From assembly GCF_045055315.1 (NCBI RefSeq), contig NZ_CP173677.1:1302001-1366000 (forward strand): a stretch of 64,000 nucleotides of DNA. The letters are read 5' to 3'. The translations under genes were made by a program, and so were the position numbers. The notes beneath the pieces were generated by a model. That model worked only from the letters and a program-made list of their open reading frames with translations, was not told where the DNA came from and searched no databases. This document shows, one piece after another, positions 1 to 7,556 of this stretch. Each line of letters begins with the position of its first letter. Positions within the stretch are counted from its first letter, which is position 1. The stretch comes from Brachymonas wangyanguii. Lineage in GTDB: Bacteria > Pseudomonadota > Gammaproteobacteria > Burkholderiales > Burkholderiaceae_C.

Positions 1-120
1 GACAGGCACCATCAAGGGATTTTCCTGTGGGGAAGCGGCCCGCCGCATGGCTAGTCAGGCCGTCGTGGAGAAAAGCCCATTGTAGGCGCAGGATTAGCCA
101 GGCGTCCGCCAGAAGGCAAC

Positions 121-149
121 AAGGCAGTGCCGCACTGCGACACTGCCTT
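121..149 (-). terminator. Hairpin downstream of the PagL-like gene
   Basis: The 9-bp inverted repeat AAGGCAGTG / CACTGCCTT flanks an 11-nt loop, 30 bp past the stop of the minus-strand PagL-like gene. Only a weak T-rich stretch follows on the minus strand, so an intrinsic terminator is plausible but not certain. Nothing convincing is visible in bases 1-120. Confidence 0.5.
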
Positions 150-179
150 GTCTGAAAGTCCGATGACTGCAGGCCGGGT

Positions 180-740
180 TCAGAACTTGCGCTGGTAGTA
201 CAGCAGGCCAAACTCCACGCCATCGTTCGGTTTCTTGATGCCGGCGTTGGAGATGTGCACGCCACGCAGGCCGACCGTATTCAGCTGTTTCGGACCCCAC
301 TGGTAACCCACGCCCAGCATGTCGGAGAACTGGAAGGCGGTCGACATATTCGTATCGGACGACAGGCTGGTGTCGGAAATCAGGCGCACGCCGATCGAGC
401 CTTCGACAAACAGGCGCTTGCCATGGTCACCCAGCGGGCGGATCATGCGCAGCACCGGCGAGTAGCCAAATTCGACGATATGGTTGCCGTGTCTGGGGTC
501 CCAGAGGCCCAGCTCGATCTCATGGCGCAGGCCCAGATGCCATGTGTCGCCTTGCCACAGCGGCTGTTCACGATCCCAGCCGGCGATGATGCTGGCCTTG
601 GTCGTGTGGTCGGTGCCGCGGCCAGCAGTGATGCCCAAGTCGGTGGCCAGTACCTGGCTGCCAGTGGCCAGCAGCAAGCTGGCAAGGCCGATGCTGGGCA
701 GGGCGGACAAGGAGGAGCGGAGAGAGTGGAATGCAGGCAT
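180..740 (-). CDS. pagL: PagL-type lipid A 3-O-deacylase (acyloxyacyl hydrolase family)
   Basis: An outer-membrane beta-barrel esterase of the PagL family, which removes the 3-O-linked acyl chain from lipid A. The ATG at 740 gives 186 residues; a 30-bp longer reading from a TTG codon at 770 is possible, and neither start has a clear ribosome site. Residues 1-32 form a signal peptide (basic, then a Leu/Ala core, ending near QVLA). The C-terminal motif contains HISNAGI and a downstream Glu: His162, Ser164 and Glu176 have exactly the H-x-S...12...E spacing of the Pseudomonas PagL triad (His126, Ser128, Glu140). The protein ends in an aromatic-basic pattern (YYQRKF) typical of barrel proteins. 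It is divergent from the AraC-type gene to the right. The family call rests on the triad and length; the exact acyl chain removed is inference. Confidence 0.88.
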   Translation of the reverse strand: MPAFHSLRSSLSALPSIGLASLLLATGSQVLATDLGITAGRGTDHTTKASIIAGWDREQPLWQGDTWHLGLRHEIELGLWDPRHGNHIVEFGYSPVLRMIRPLGDHGKRLFVEGSIGVRLISDTSLSSDTNMSTAFQFSDMLGVGYQWGPKQLNTVGLRGVHISNAGIKKPNDGVEFGLLYYQRKF

Positions 741-1120
741 GAAAATCACAGGATCAAGAGAAAAATGCAAGCGCTATCTTGGCATTGATGGACGCACATA
801 CGATGGGCACACAACAATTTCGCCCTCACGGATATGGTCATATCAACAGCCAGTTGCAGATTCGGGCGGATTGCTGGCAAGACGCCGACGGAGCCTCCAA
901 GGTAAGGCAGCAAGCATCTGCCGTGCGGCCAGTATCTGGCGCATTTGCGACAGAAAAGTGTCCTGTTGCGACGGATTGGCGCATCGGGACTACAAAATTC
1001 CTGTTTCGGCTTAATCTGTCAGGCTTGTGCTTTTTGTACCAGCAGAAAGCGTGTGGATGCCGAACGTCTTGTGCCGTTCCTGGCGGCCAGCTTCCCCGTT
1101 CCACTCATCGAACTCGACCC
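741..1120. promoter_or_regulatory. Divergent intergenic region with a perfect inverted repeat
   Basis: This 380-bp gap separates the divergent pagL-like and AraC-type genes and must hold both promoters. The clearest element is GATATG-GT-CATATC at 831-844, a perfect 6-2-6 inverted repeat about 90 bp upstream of the pagL start. I could not pick reliable -35/-10 pairs. In-frame codons upstream of the AraC ATG exist but look non-coding. Confidence 0.4.
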
Positions 1121-2182
1121 ATGCAAAACTTCACCGTCGCGGCATCGCTGGCCTATCTGCTGATCGACATGCTGCCGGTCGAAGCCCGGAACCTGGATCA
1201 GCTGTGCCAGCAGGCCGGTATACGCCGTGAAGACCTGGATCACCCGGACAAGCGCATGCCCAAGCCGGCGTTCATGAAGCTGGCCGTGCACATCGCCGCA
1301 CAGCTGGATGATGAAGAACTGGCCTTGCTGACCTACCAGAACATCCACCCGGGCACGCTGCAAATCGTCGGCTACCTGATGCTGAGCAGCAACAGCATGC
1401 TGCAGGCCTTGCAAAAGCTGCAACATTACGCACCCCTGCTGGATGAAAGCCTGGAGGTGGAGTTGCGGCGCGAAGCCCAGGGCTACCGCTTGTCCCTGCA
1501 CCCGCGTGACAACAGTGCCATGCCACGCATCCTCATGGATGCAGAACTGATGACGCTGTTTGGTTTTTTGACCCAGCTGCGCAATGGCCGGCCCTTGCTG
1601 GTGCATGAACTCACGCTGACATACACCGATCCGGGCGTTGAGCTGCTGCGCTGGATCGAGATGCAGCAGATCCGTCTGTTGTGCGGTGCCGACCGGATTT
1701 CCATGTTGCTCGATGCACAACAGCTGGAAGAAGAAGGCCTGCCGGTTTCGCCGATGCTGGCCGAGGTACACCAGCGTCTGGCCGACTACCAGCTGGAAGA
1801 GCTGCGCGCCAACTACCCGGTCTATCTGCGCGTGCGCCAGTTGATCATCGAACGGCTGGAACAGCGTGCGCCCACCATCGAGGAAATTGCCGAAGCGCTG
1901 CACATGACGCCGCGCAGCCTGCAGCGTGCCTTGCAGACCGAGGGTTACCAGTACCGCCAGTTGCTTTCGGATGCGCGCCAGGAAATGGCCAGATTGCTGC
2001 TGTGCCACACCGGTTACCCGATCAAGGAAGTGGCGTTCCGGCTCGGCTTTCGCGAGCTGAGCAGCTTTCACCGCTTCTGCATGCGCTGGTTTGGTGCCAC
2101 GCCGCTGCAGCTGCGCCGCGAGGGCAAGGGCGGTGCCCAGTGCTGGCCTGCACATGGTGCTGGCCAGCCGGATGTGCGCTGA
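1121..2182 (+). CDS. AraC-family transcriptional regulator
   Basis: A 353-residue regulator with two parts. Residues of roughly 20-200 match the arabinose-binding-like N-terminal domain found in OruR/ArgR-type AraC regulators (features include the HPGTLQIVGYLMLSS region). The C-terminal 100 residues carry the double helix-turn-helix, with TIEEIAEALHMTPRSLQR in the first motif and IKEVAFRLGF followed by SSFHRFCMRWFGATP in the second. I chose ATG 1121 because the family domain begins right after it; the frame stays open back to about 779 but that part shows no domain. The ligand is unknown. Its divergent neighbour encodes a PagL-type lipid A deacylase, so control of that gene is a reasonable guess, not shown. 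Confidence 0.85.
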   Translation: MQNFTVAASLAYLLIDMLPVEARNLDQLCQQAGIRREDLDHPDKRMPKPAFMKLAVHIAAQLDDEELALLTYQNIHPGTLQIVGYLMLSSNSMLQALQKLQHYAPLLDESLEVELRREAQGYRLSLHPRDNSAMPRILMDAELMTLFGFLTQLRNGRPLLVHELTLTYTDPGVELLRWIEMQQIRLLCGADRISMLLDAQQLEEEGLPVSPMLAEVHQRLADYQLEELRANYPVYLRVRQLIIERLEQRAPTIEEIAEALHMTPRSLQRALQTEGYQYRQLLSDARQEMARLLLCHTGYPIKEVAFRLGFRELSSFHRFCMRWFGATPLQLRREGKGGAQCWPAHGAGQPDVR

Positions 2183-2195
2183 AACAACATATCGC

Positions 2196-2224
2196 TTGGT
2201 AAAAACCCGGATGTGTACGATAAT
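2196..2224 (+). promoter_or_regulatory. Sigma-70-like promoter of the DEAD-box helicase gene
   Basis: TTGGTA (2196-2201) and GATAAT (2219-2224) are separated by 17 bp, a close match to the vegetative consensus. Transcription would begin near 2231, giving a leader of about 210 nt before the helicase start codon. Confidence 0.6.
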
Positions 2225-2226
2225 AG

Positions 2227-2426
2227 CGCGATCCCAAGGGGGCGATGGTTGCCAGCAGACAGGCAACGGATTGCAAGCTAGGCCCCCAATCGCGTACATC
2301 TCCCATCTCACACCCGGCGTGCGCTTGCATGTCCCTCCCGCATGTTTCTGTCATGCGGTGAATGAACGTCAGACGGTGGATGCACATGTCCTACCCTGAC
2401 GATGCGCAGCCCTGCGGGCTGGCGCA
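2227..2426 (+). promoter_or_regulatory. Long structured 5' leader of the DEAD-box helicase mRNA
   Basis: Nested complementary segments are visible: CGCGAT (2227-2232) with ATCGCG (2289-2294), GGGGGC (2238-2243) with GCCCCC (2282-2287), and inside them GTTGCC (2248-2253) with GGCAAC (2262-2267). A separate hairpin just before the start codon pairs TGCGC-AGCCC (2403-2412) with GGGCT-g-GCGCA (2416-2426). No known riboswitch motif is recognised. Long structured leaders are known for RNA-helicase genes under autoregulation or cold control; that role here is inference. Confidence 0.45.
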
Positions 2427-2441
2427 CGTGTGAGATATTCA

Positions 2442-4361
2442 ATGCATCAAGAAGCCTCCCTGGCTGGCGCAGCTGCGCAGCCGCAATCCTCCGTTGCCGA
2501 ACTACAACTGCCGGGCAACCCGATTCCCGATCCCCATCTGCACGCTGAACTGCAGGCCGACGCGCTGCTGCCGGTCGAAGACGACCAGCCCAACGGTTTT
2601 GTCGAACTGAAGCTGGCCGAGCCGCTAGTGCAGGCTTGCCTCGACCTGGGCTACACCCAGCCGACCGTAGTGCAGTCCCAGGCGATTCCGCTGGCGCTGA
2701 ACGAAGGTTCCAGCTCCTTCATCGACCTGATGGTGTCCAGCCAGACCGGTAGCGGCAAGACCGCCGCCTTCCTGCTGCCGGTGCTGCATACGCTGCTGGA
2801 GCAGCGTGAAGCCGCCGAAGAGGAAGAACGCATCGAATGGCAGCGCAAGCTCGACGAAGCTGCCGCCAACGGCGAGCCGACCCCCAAGCGTCCGCGCCGC
2901 AAGAACCCGACCGACCGTCGCCATTTCAAGGCCGCCGAGCCCGGCGCACTGGTGCTGTGCCCGACGCGCGAACTGGCGCAACAGGTCGCCCATGACGCGA
3001 TTGACCTGGTCAAGCATTGCAAGGGCCTGCGCATTGCCCACGTGGTGGGTGGCATGCCTTACGCGATCCAGATCGCCCGCCTGCAGAACGCGGACCTGGT
3101 GGTAGCCACCCCGGGCCGCCTGCTGGACCTGCAGCGCAGCATGCAGATCAAGCTGGAAAAAGTGCAGTTCCTGGTGGTGGACGAAGCCGACCGCATGCTG
3201 GACCTGGGCTTTGCCGAAGACCTGGCCGAAATCCACGCCCTGACCGCCGAGCGCCGCCAGACCATGATGTTCAGCGCCACGTTTGCGCCGCGCATCCAGC
3301 AGCTGGCTACCCGCGTCATGCGCGAGCCGCAGAAGATCCAGATCGACACGCCGCAGCAGAAGCACAGCCAGATCGAGCAGAAGCTCTACTGGGCTGACAA
3401 CTTCGCGCACAAGCGTGCCATGCTGGACCATTGGCTGCGTGATCCCGCCATCGAGCAGGCGATCGTGTTTGCCAGCACCCAGATCGAATGTGACGGCCTG
3501 GCCGAAGACCTGCAACAGGCTGGTTTCGCTGCTGTTGCACTGCACGGCGCCCTGAGCCAGGGCCTGCGCAACCGCCGCCTGCAGGCGCTGCGCCAGGGCA
3601 AGATCCAGTTCCTGGTGGCAACTGACGTGGCCGCACGCGGTATCGACGTGCCCAGCATCACCCACGTGTTCAACTTCGGCCTGCCGATGAAGGCCGAGGA
3701 CTATACGCACCGCATTGGCCGTACCGGCCGTGCCGGCCGCAGCGGTATCGCTGTCAGCTTTGCCGAATTCCGCGACCGTTTCCGCATCTGGGACATCGAG
3801 GAATTCACCCAGCAGCCGCTGATGACGGCCGTGATCCCGGGCATGGAGCCCGAGCAGCGCGCGCCCACGCGTCACCCGCCCAAGGGCAAGGGTCGCGCCG
3901 GTGGCCCGGGCCATGGCGGCCGCGGCGGCAAGCGCTCCTTTGGTGGTGGTCGCGAACGTGGCGGCTTTGGCCAGGACAACCGTTTCGGCGGCGGCGATCG
4001 TGGTGGCTTCCGCCAGGAGCGTGGCGGTTTCGGTGGCGAGCGCGAGTTTGCCCAGGACCGTCAGGAACGTGGTTTCCAGCAGCGTGATCGCGGCTTTGGC
4101 AATGACCGTGGCTTCCAGCAGGATCGAGGTGATCGCGGTTTCCAGCAGCGCGAGCGTGGCTTCGGCCAGGGTCAGGAGCGTGGTTTTGGCGGCGGCTTCG
4201 GTGATGCACCGGCACGCAAGCCGCGTCCGGCAACCGCTGGTCACGCCGGTGGCCGTCGCGGTGGTGATACCGCCACGCGTGAAGGCCGTCCGGCCCACGG
4301 CGAATGGCGCAAGCCGGCCGGTGGCCCGCGTCGCGGCAACGGTGGCGGCAACCGCTACTGA
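2442..4361 (+). CDS. DEAD-box ATP-dependent RNA helicase (RhlE-like, RGG tail)
   Basis: A 639-residue RNA helicase. Visible motifs in order: Q-motif region ending SQAIP, Walker A GSGKT (Lys106), PTREL (174-178), TPGR, DEAD (247-250), SAT, ATDVAARGID, and HRIGRTGRAG. Between motifs I and Ia lies a charged, Lys/Glu/Arg-rich insert at about residues 120-165, absent from the minimal E. coli RhlE fold and familiar from Burkholderiales homologues. From about residue 485 to the end the protein is a Gly/Arg/Phe/Gln low-complexity tail, a likely RNA-binding disordered region. ATG 2442 is preceded by TGAG 8 nt upstream; a GTG at 2430 would add four residues. It follows a long structured leader and ends in a strong terminator. 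Roles in ribosome assembly or mRNA decay are family expectations. Confidence 0.9.
   Translation: MHQEASLAGAAAQPQSSVAELQLPGNPIPDPHLHAELQADALLPVEDDQPNGFVELKLAEPLVQACLDLGYTQPTVVQSQAIPLALNEGSSSFIDLMVSSQTGSGKTAAFLLPVLHTLLEQREAAEEEERIEWQRKLDEAAANGEPTPKRPRRKNPTDRRHFKAAEPGALVLCPTRELAQQVAHDAIDLVKHCKGLRIAHVVGGMPYAIQIARLQNADLVVATPGRLLDLQRSMQIKLEKVQFLVVDEADRMLDLGFAEDLAEIHALTAERRQTMMFSATFAPRIQQLATRVMREPQKIQIDTPQQKHSQIEQKLYWADNFAHKRAMLDHWLRDPAIEQAIVFASTQIECDGLAEDLQQAGFAAVALHGALSQGLRNRRLQALRQGKIQFLVATDVAARGIDVPSITHVFNFGLPMKAEDYTHRIGRTGRAGRSGIAVSFAEFRDRFRIWDIEEFTQQPLMTAVIPGMEPEQRAPTRHPPKGKGRAGGPGHGGRGGKRSFGGGRERGGFGQDNRFGGGDRGGFRQERGGFGGEREFAQDRQERGFQQRDRGFGNDRGFQQDRGDRGFQQRERGFGQGQERGFGGGFGDAPARKPRPATAGHAGGRRGGDTATREGRPAHGEWRKPAGGPRRGNGGGNRY
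3900..4215 (+). repeat. Degenerate tandem repeats encoding the RGG/RGF tail
   Basis: Imperfect short repeats of Gly-Phe, Arg-Gly-Phe and Phe-Gln-Gln codons (units such as CGTGGCTTC and TTCCAGCAG) build the helicase tail. Such DNA tends to vary in length between strains by slippage. Confidence 0.7.
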
Positions 4362-4410
4362 TCTGCTGCCAACAGGCCGTCAACGGATAGCCTGATCCCG
4401 ATCTGACAAG

Positions 4411-4442
4411 AGCCGGTCACTGCAAGGTGACCGGCTTTTTTT
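4411..4442 (+). terminator. Intrinsic terminator after the DEAD-box gene
   Basis: AGCCGGTCAC (4411-4420) pairs with GTGACCGGCT (4427-4436) over a 6-nt loop, followed by a run of seven T residues. A textbook rho-independent terminator. Confidence 0.92.
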
Positions 4443-4536
4443 GCGCCTGCAGGGCAGGGCAGCGATGTCGCTGCCATCTGCATGGACAGCAGCTGCCAGG
4501 GCCGCATGACGAACGCTTTGTACCTACAATAGCGGG

Positions 4537-6891
4537 ATGTCTTCCCTGTTCGACGATCTCTCCTCCTTTGCCCCGCCACCCACTGACGACAAGTTGCTGC
4601 ACGGACTCAATCCCGAGCAGCGCCGTGCCGTCACCTTGCCCGATGAACACGCCCTGATCCTGGCCGGCGCTGGCTCCGGCAAGACGCGCGTGCTGACCAC
4701 GCGTATCGCCTGGCTGCTGCAACAGCAGCGCGTTTCGCCCGGCGGCTTGATGGCGGTGACCTTTACCAACAAGGCGGCCAAGGAGATGAACGCGCGCCTG
4801 TCGGCGATGCTGCCGCTGAACGTGCGCGGCATGTGGATCGGCACTTTCCACGGCCTGTGCAACCGCTTTCTGCGCGCGCACTACCAGGTCGCCGGCCTGC
4901 CGCAGGGTTTCCAGATCCTCGATACGCAAGACCAGCTCTCCGCCATCAAGCGCCTCTACAAGCAGCATGGCGTATCGGATGACCAGTTTCCTGCCAAGCA
5001 GATGCAGTGGTTTATCAGCGGCTGCAAGGAAGAGGGCATGCGCCCCGGCGATGTTCCGGTGCACGATGGCGAAAGCCGCCGCAAGGCCGAGATCTACCAG
5101 CTCTACGAGGAACAGTGTCAGCGCGAAGGCGTGGTCGACTTTGGAGAGTTGATGCTGCGCAGCTACGAGATCCTGCGCGACTATCCGCTGGTGCGCCAGC
5201 ACTACCAGCGCCGCTTCCGCCATATCCTGGTGGACGAATTCCAGGACACCAACCGCCTGCAATATCTCTGGCTCAAGCAGCTGGTATCGGACGGCAAGGA
5301 AGGCGTGCCGGCCAATGCCGTGCTGGCCGTGGGCGATGACGACCAGAGCATATACGCCTTCCGCGGTGCGCGCGTTGGCAACATGAACGATTTCGTTACC
5401 GAGCTCAAGGTGCAGCACCAGATCAAGCTGGAGCAGAACTACCGCAGCTACAGCAACATCCTGGACAGCGCCAACGTGCTGATCAGCCACAACAAGCGCC
5501 GCCTCGGCAAGAACCTGCGTACCGACCAGGGCGCAGGCGAGCCGGTGCGCGTGATGGAGCAGGCGAGTGACCTGTCCGAAGCGCGCTGGATCGTCGATGA
5601 AATCCGCCAGCTGGTGGCCGACGGCCGTTCGCGCAAGGAAATCGCGATTCTCTACCGTAGCAACGCGCAGAGCCGCGTGATCGAATCCACGCTGTTCAAT
5701 GCCAGCATGCCGTACCGCGTCTACGGCGGCCTGCGCTTTTTCGAGCGCGCCGAGATCAAGCACGCGCTGGCCTATCTGCGCCTGCTGGACAACCCGCGCG
5801 ACGACACCAGCTTCATGCGCGTGGTCAACTTCCCGGCGCGCGGCATTGGCGCGCGCACGCTGGAGCAACTGCAGGATGCGGCACGTGGCCAGCAAAGTGC
5901 CTTGACCGATGCGATAGCGCTGGTGCCTGGCAAGGCTGGTGCCAATCTGGCGTCCTTTGTCGCCAAGATCGACGCCATGCGCGAACAGTCGGCCGACCTG
6001 AGCCTGAAGCAGATCGTCGAGCTGGTGCTGGAGCACAGTGGCTTGCTGGAACATTATGGCAACGAGCGCGATGGCGCCGACCGCATCGAGAACCTGCAGG
6101 AACTGGTCAACGCCGCCGAGAGCTTCGTCAGCATCGAGGGCTTTGGCCGCGAAAGCGCCGGCCTGCAGCCGATGGACATGCGCCCGGTCGATGCCACCGT
6201 GGTCGAAGGGGAGGAGGCCGTGCTGCCCGATGGTGAAACCCTGTCGCCGCTGGCCGCCTTCCTGACCCACGCCGCACTCGAGGCCGGCGACAACCAGGCT
6301 CAGGCAGGCCAGGACGCGGTGCAGCTGATGACGGTGCACGCCGCCAAGGGCCTGGAGTTTGACGTGGTGTTCATCAGCGGCCTGGAAGAAGGCTTGTTCC
6401 CACATGAAAACGCCATGAACGATTTCGACGGCCTGGAAGAGGAACGCCGCCTGATGTATGTGGCCATCACGCGGGCGCGCCAGCGCCTCTACCTGAGCCA
6501 TGCGCAAACGCGCATGCTGCACGGTCAGACGCGCTATCACATCCGCAGCCGCTTCCTCGACGAACTGCCCGAGGAGTGCCTGAAATGGATCACGCCGCAA
6601 CGCAGCGGTTTTGCCGATGCCATGCCGGGCCGCTGGCGCCAGGACGGCGACGAGCAGTGGAACCAGGAGGTGCGCCAGTCGGTCGGCCTGCCGGCAGCCG
6701 AGATCCCGCGCAAGCAGGAAGATGGACATGGCCTGCGCAAGGGCATGCGCGTGTTCCACACCAAGTTTGGCGAAGGCGATGTGCTGCTGATTGAAGGCAG
6801 TGGCAGCGATGCCAAGACCAAGATCAATTTTCCGCGCCACGGGGTCAAGTGGCTGGCTCTGGCCGTGGCCAAGCTCACGCCGATCGCATGA
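4537..6891 (+). CDS. uvrD: DNA helicase II, UvrD (superfamily 1A)
   Basis: A 784-residue 3'-5' DNA helicase/translocase used in nucleotide excision and mismatch repair. Motifs: Q-motif LNPEQRRAV near residue 25, Walker A AGAGSGKTRVL, motif Ia FTNKAAKEM, GTFHGL, Walker B VDEFQDTN, GDDDQSIY, motif IV QNYRS, motif V TVHAAKGLEF, and motif VI YVAITRARQRL. The last 50 residues form the UvrD-type C-terminal Tudor-like domain (KFGEGDVL...), which separates UvrD/PcrA from Rep. A TACAAT hexamer at 4525-4530 lies so close to ATG 4537 that the mRNA could be nearly leaderless, although the -35 is poor; AGCGGG directly before the ATG may serve as a weak ribosome site. Confidence 0.96.
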   Translation: MSSLFDDLSSFAPPPTDDKLLHGLNPEQRRAVTLPDEHALILAGAGSGKTRVLTTRIAWLLQQQRVSPGGLMAVTFTNKAAKEMNARLSAMLPLNVRGMWIGTFHGLCNRFLRAHYQVAGLPQGFQILDTQDQLSAIKRLYKQHGVSDDQFPAKQMQWFISGCKEEGMRPGDVPVHDGESRRKAEIYQLYEEQCQREGVVDFGELMLRSYEILRDYPLVRQHYQRRFRHILVDEFQDTNRLQYLWLKQLVSDGKEGVPANAVLAVGDDDQSIYAFRGARVGNMNDFVTELKVQHQIKLEQNYRSYSNILDSANVLISHNKRRLGKNLRTDQGAGEPVRVMEQASDLSEARWIVDEIRQLVADGRSRKEIAILYRSNAQSRVIESTLFNASMPYRVYGGLRFFERAEIKHALAYLRLLDNPRDDTSFMRVVNFPARGIGARTLEQLQDAARGQQSALTDAIALVPGKAGANLASFVAKIDAMREQSADLSLKQIVELVLEHSGLLEHYGNERDGADRIENLQELVNAAESFVSIEGFGRESAGLQPMDMRPVDATVVEGEEAVLPDGETLSPLAAFLTHAALEAGDNQAQAGQDAVQLMTVHAAKGLEFDVVFISGLEEGLFPHENAMNDFDGLEEERRLMYVAITRARQRLYLSHAQTRMLHGQTRYHIRSRFLDELPEECLKWITPQRSGFADAMPGRWRQDGDEQWNQEVRQSVGLPAAEIPRKQEDGHGLRKGMRVFHTKFGEGDVLLIEGSGSDAKTKINFPRHGVKWLALAVAKLTPIA

Positions 6892-6969
6892 ATGGGCGGC
6901 CACGCTGCCCGCCAGATGTCACAATGGCAGCAAGACAACAGCTGTCAAAGTCGTAAAGGAGATTGCACC

Positions 6970-7539
6970 ATGAGCCATGCCAAACGCACGCTGCGCACGG
7001 GATGGATGCTGGCCCTGGGTTCGCTCTGGCTGGCAGGATGTACCACGGTATCGCTGGATAACCCGGACTGGCCGCCCTTGCGTGGCGGCAGTGGCCCTGC
7101 GCCAGTCCTCAACCAGAGTACGCCGCAGGTGCCGCCTGCGCCGCGCACGCCAGACGCCGAGGTGGTGGTCACGCCGGTACAGGATATCCGCGTGGAGCCG
7201 ATATCGCCCGCTGCACCCCAGCCCGCTGCCAACGACATCAGCTGGGTGGGACATTATTCTGGCAGCCTGCCGTGTACCGATTGTCCCGGCATCCGCACGC
7301 TGCTGTCACTGTACGAGGACGGCAGCTATATCCTGAGCATGAAGCGCGAAACCGTCAGTGCGCTGCCGGTGATCCAGCGCGGCCAGGCCAGCTGGAGCGC
7401 CGATCGCTCCATGCTGCAGCTGGACCGTGATGGCGAGTACCGCCGCTTTGCCTATCAGGCCGGCCAGTTGCAGCAGATCGATGCCGACGGCACGGCCATG
7501 GGCGAGCGCTATCGCTTGCGGCTGCGCCAGGACGACTGA
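6970..7539 (+). CDS. NlpE-like copper-responsive outer membrane lipoprotein
   Basis: A 189-residue lipoprotein. The start at 6970 follows AAGGAG by 9 nt. Residues 1-23 are a lipoprotein signal with lipobox LAGC, so Cys24 would be acylated. A Pro-rich linker (about 30-88) leads to a domain beginning WVGHYSGSLPCTDCPGI, which is the NlpE N-terminal domain hallmark including the C-x-x-C pair (Cys102, Cys105). E. coli NlpE has a second OB-fold domain; this protein ends after one, so it may lack the part that signals to CpxA. It lies 78 bp after uvrD and convergent to pyrD. Copper or envelope-stress sensing is a family-based inference. Confidence 0.75.
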   Translation: MSHAKRTLRTGWMLALGSLWLAGCTTVSLDNPDWPPLRGGSGPAPVLNQSTPQVPPAPRTPDAEVVVTPVQDIRVEPISPAAPQPAANDISWVGHYSGSLPCTDCPGIRTLLSLYEDGSYILSMKRETVSALPVIQRGQASWSADRSMLQLDRDGEYRRFAYQAGQLQQIDADGTAMGERYRLRLRQDD

Positions 7540-7556
7540 TTCCGGTCCGCCAGGCT

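Noticed and set aside
1..120. A partial gene at the left edge
   Set aside because: No frame in this stretch gave a recognisable protein end or RNA; left unannotated.
779..1120. N-terminal extension of the AraC-type regulator
   Set aside because: The frame is open, but the translation shows no domain, and the gap is needed for divergent promoters. The family domain begins at ATG 1121.
3900..4215. Regularly spaced repeats in the helicase tail as a CRISPR array or minisatellite of other origin
   Set aside because: The repeats are in frame, degenerate and encode RGF/FQQ units of an intact gene; no constant repeat with unique spacers exists.
4417..6903. An 828-codon minus-strand frame opposite uvrD
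   Set aside because: Antisense shadow; uvrD carries all helicase motifs on the plus strand.
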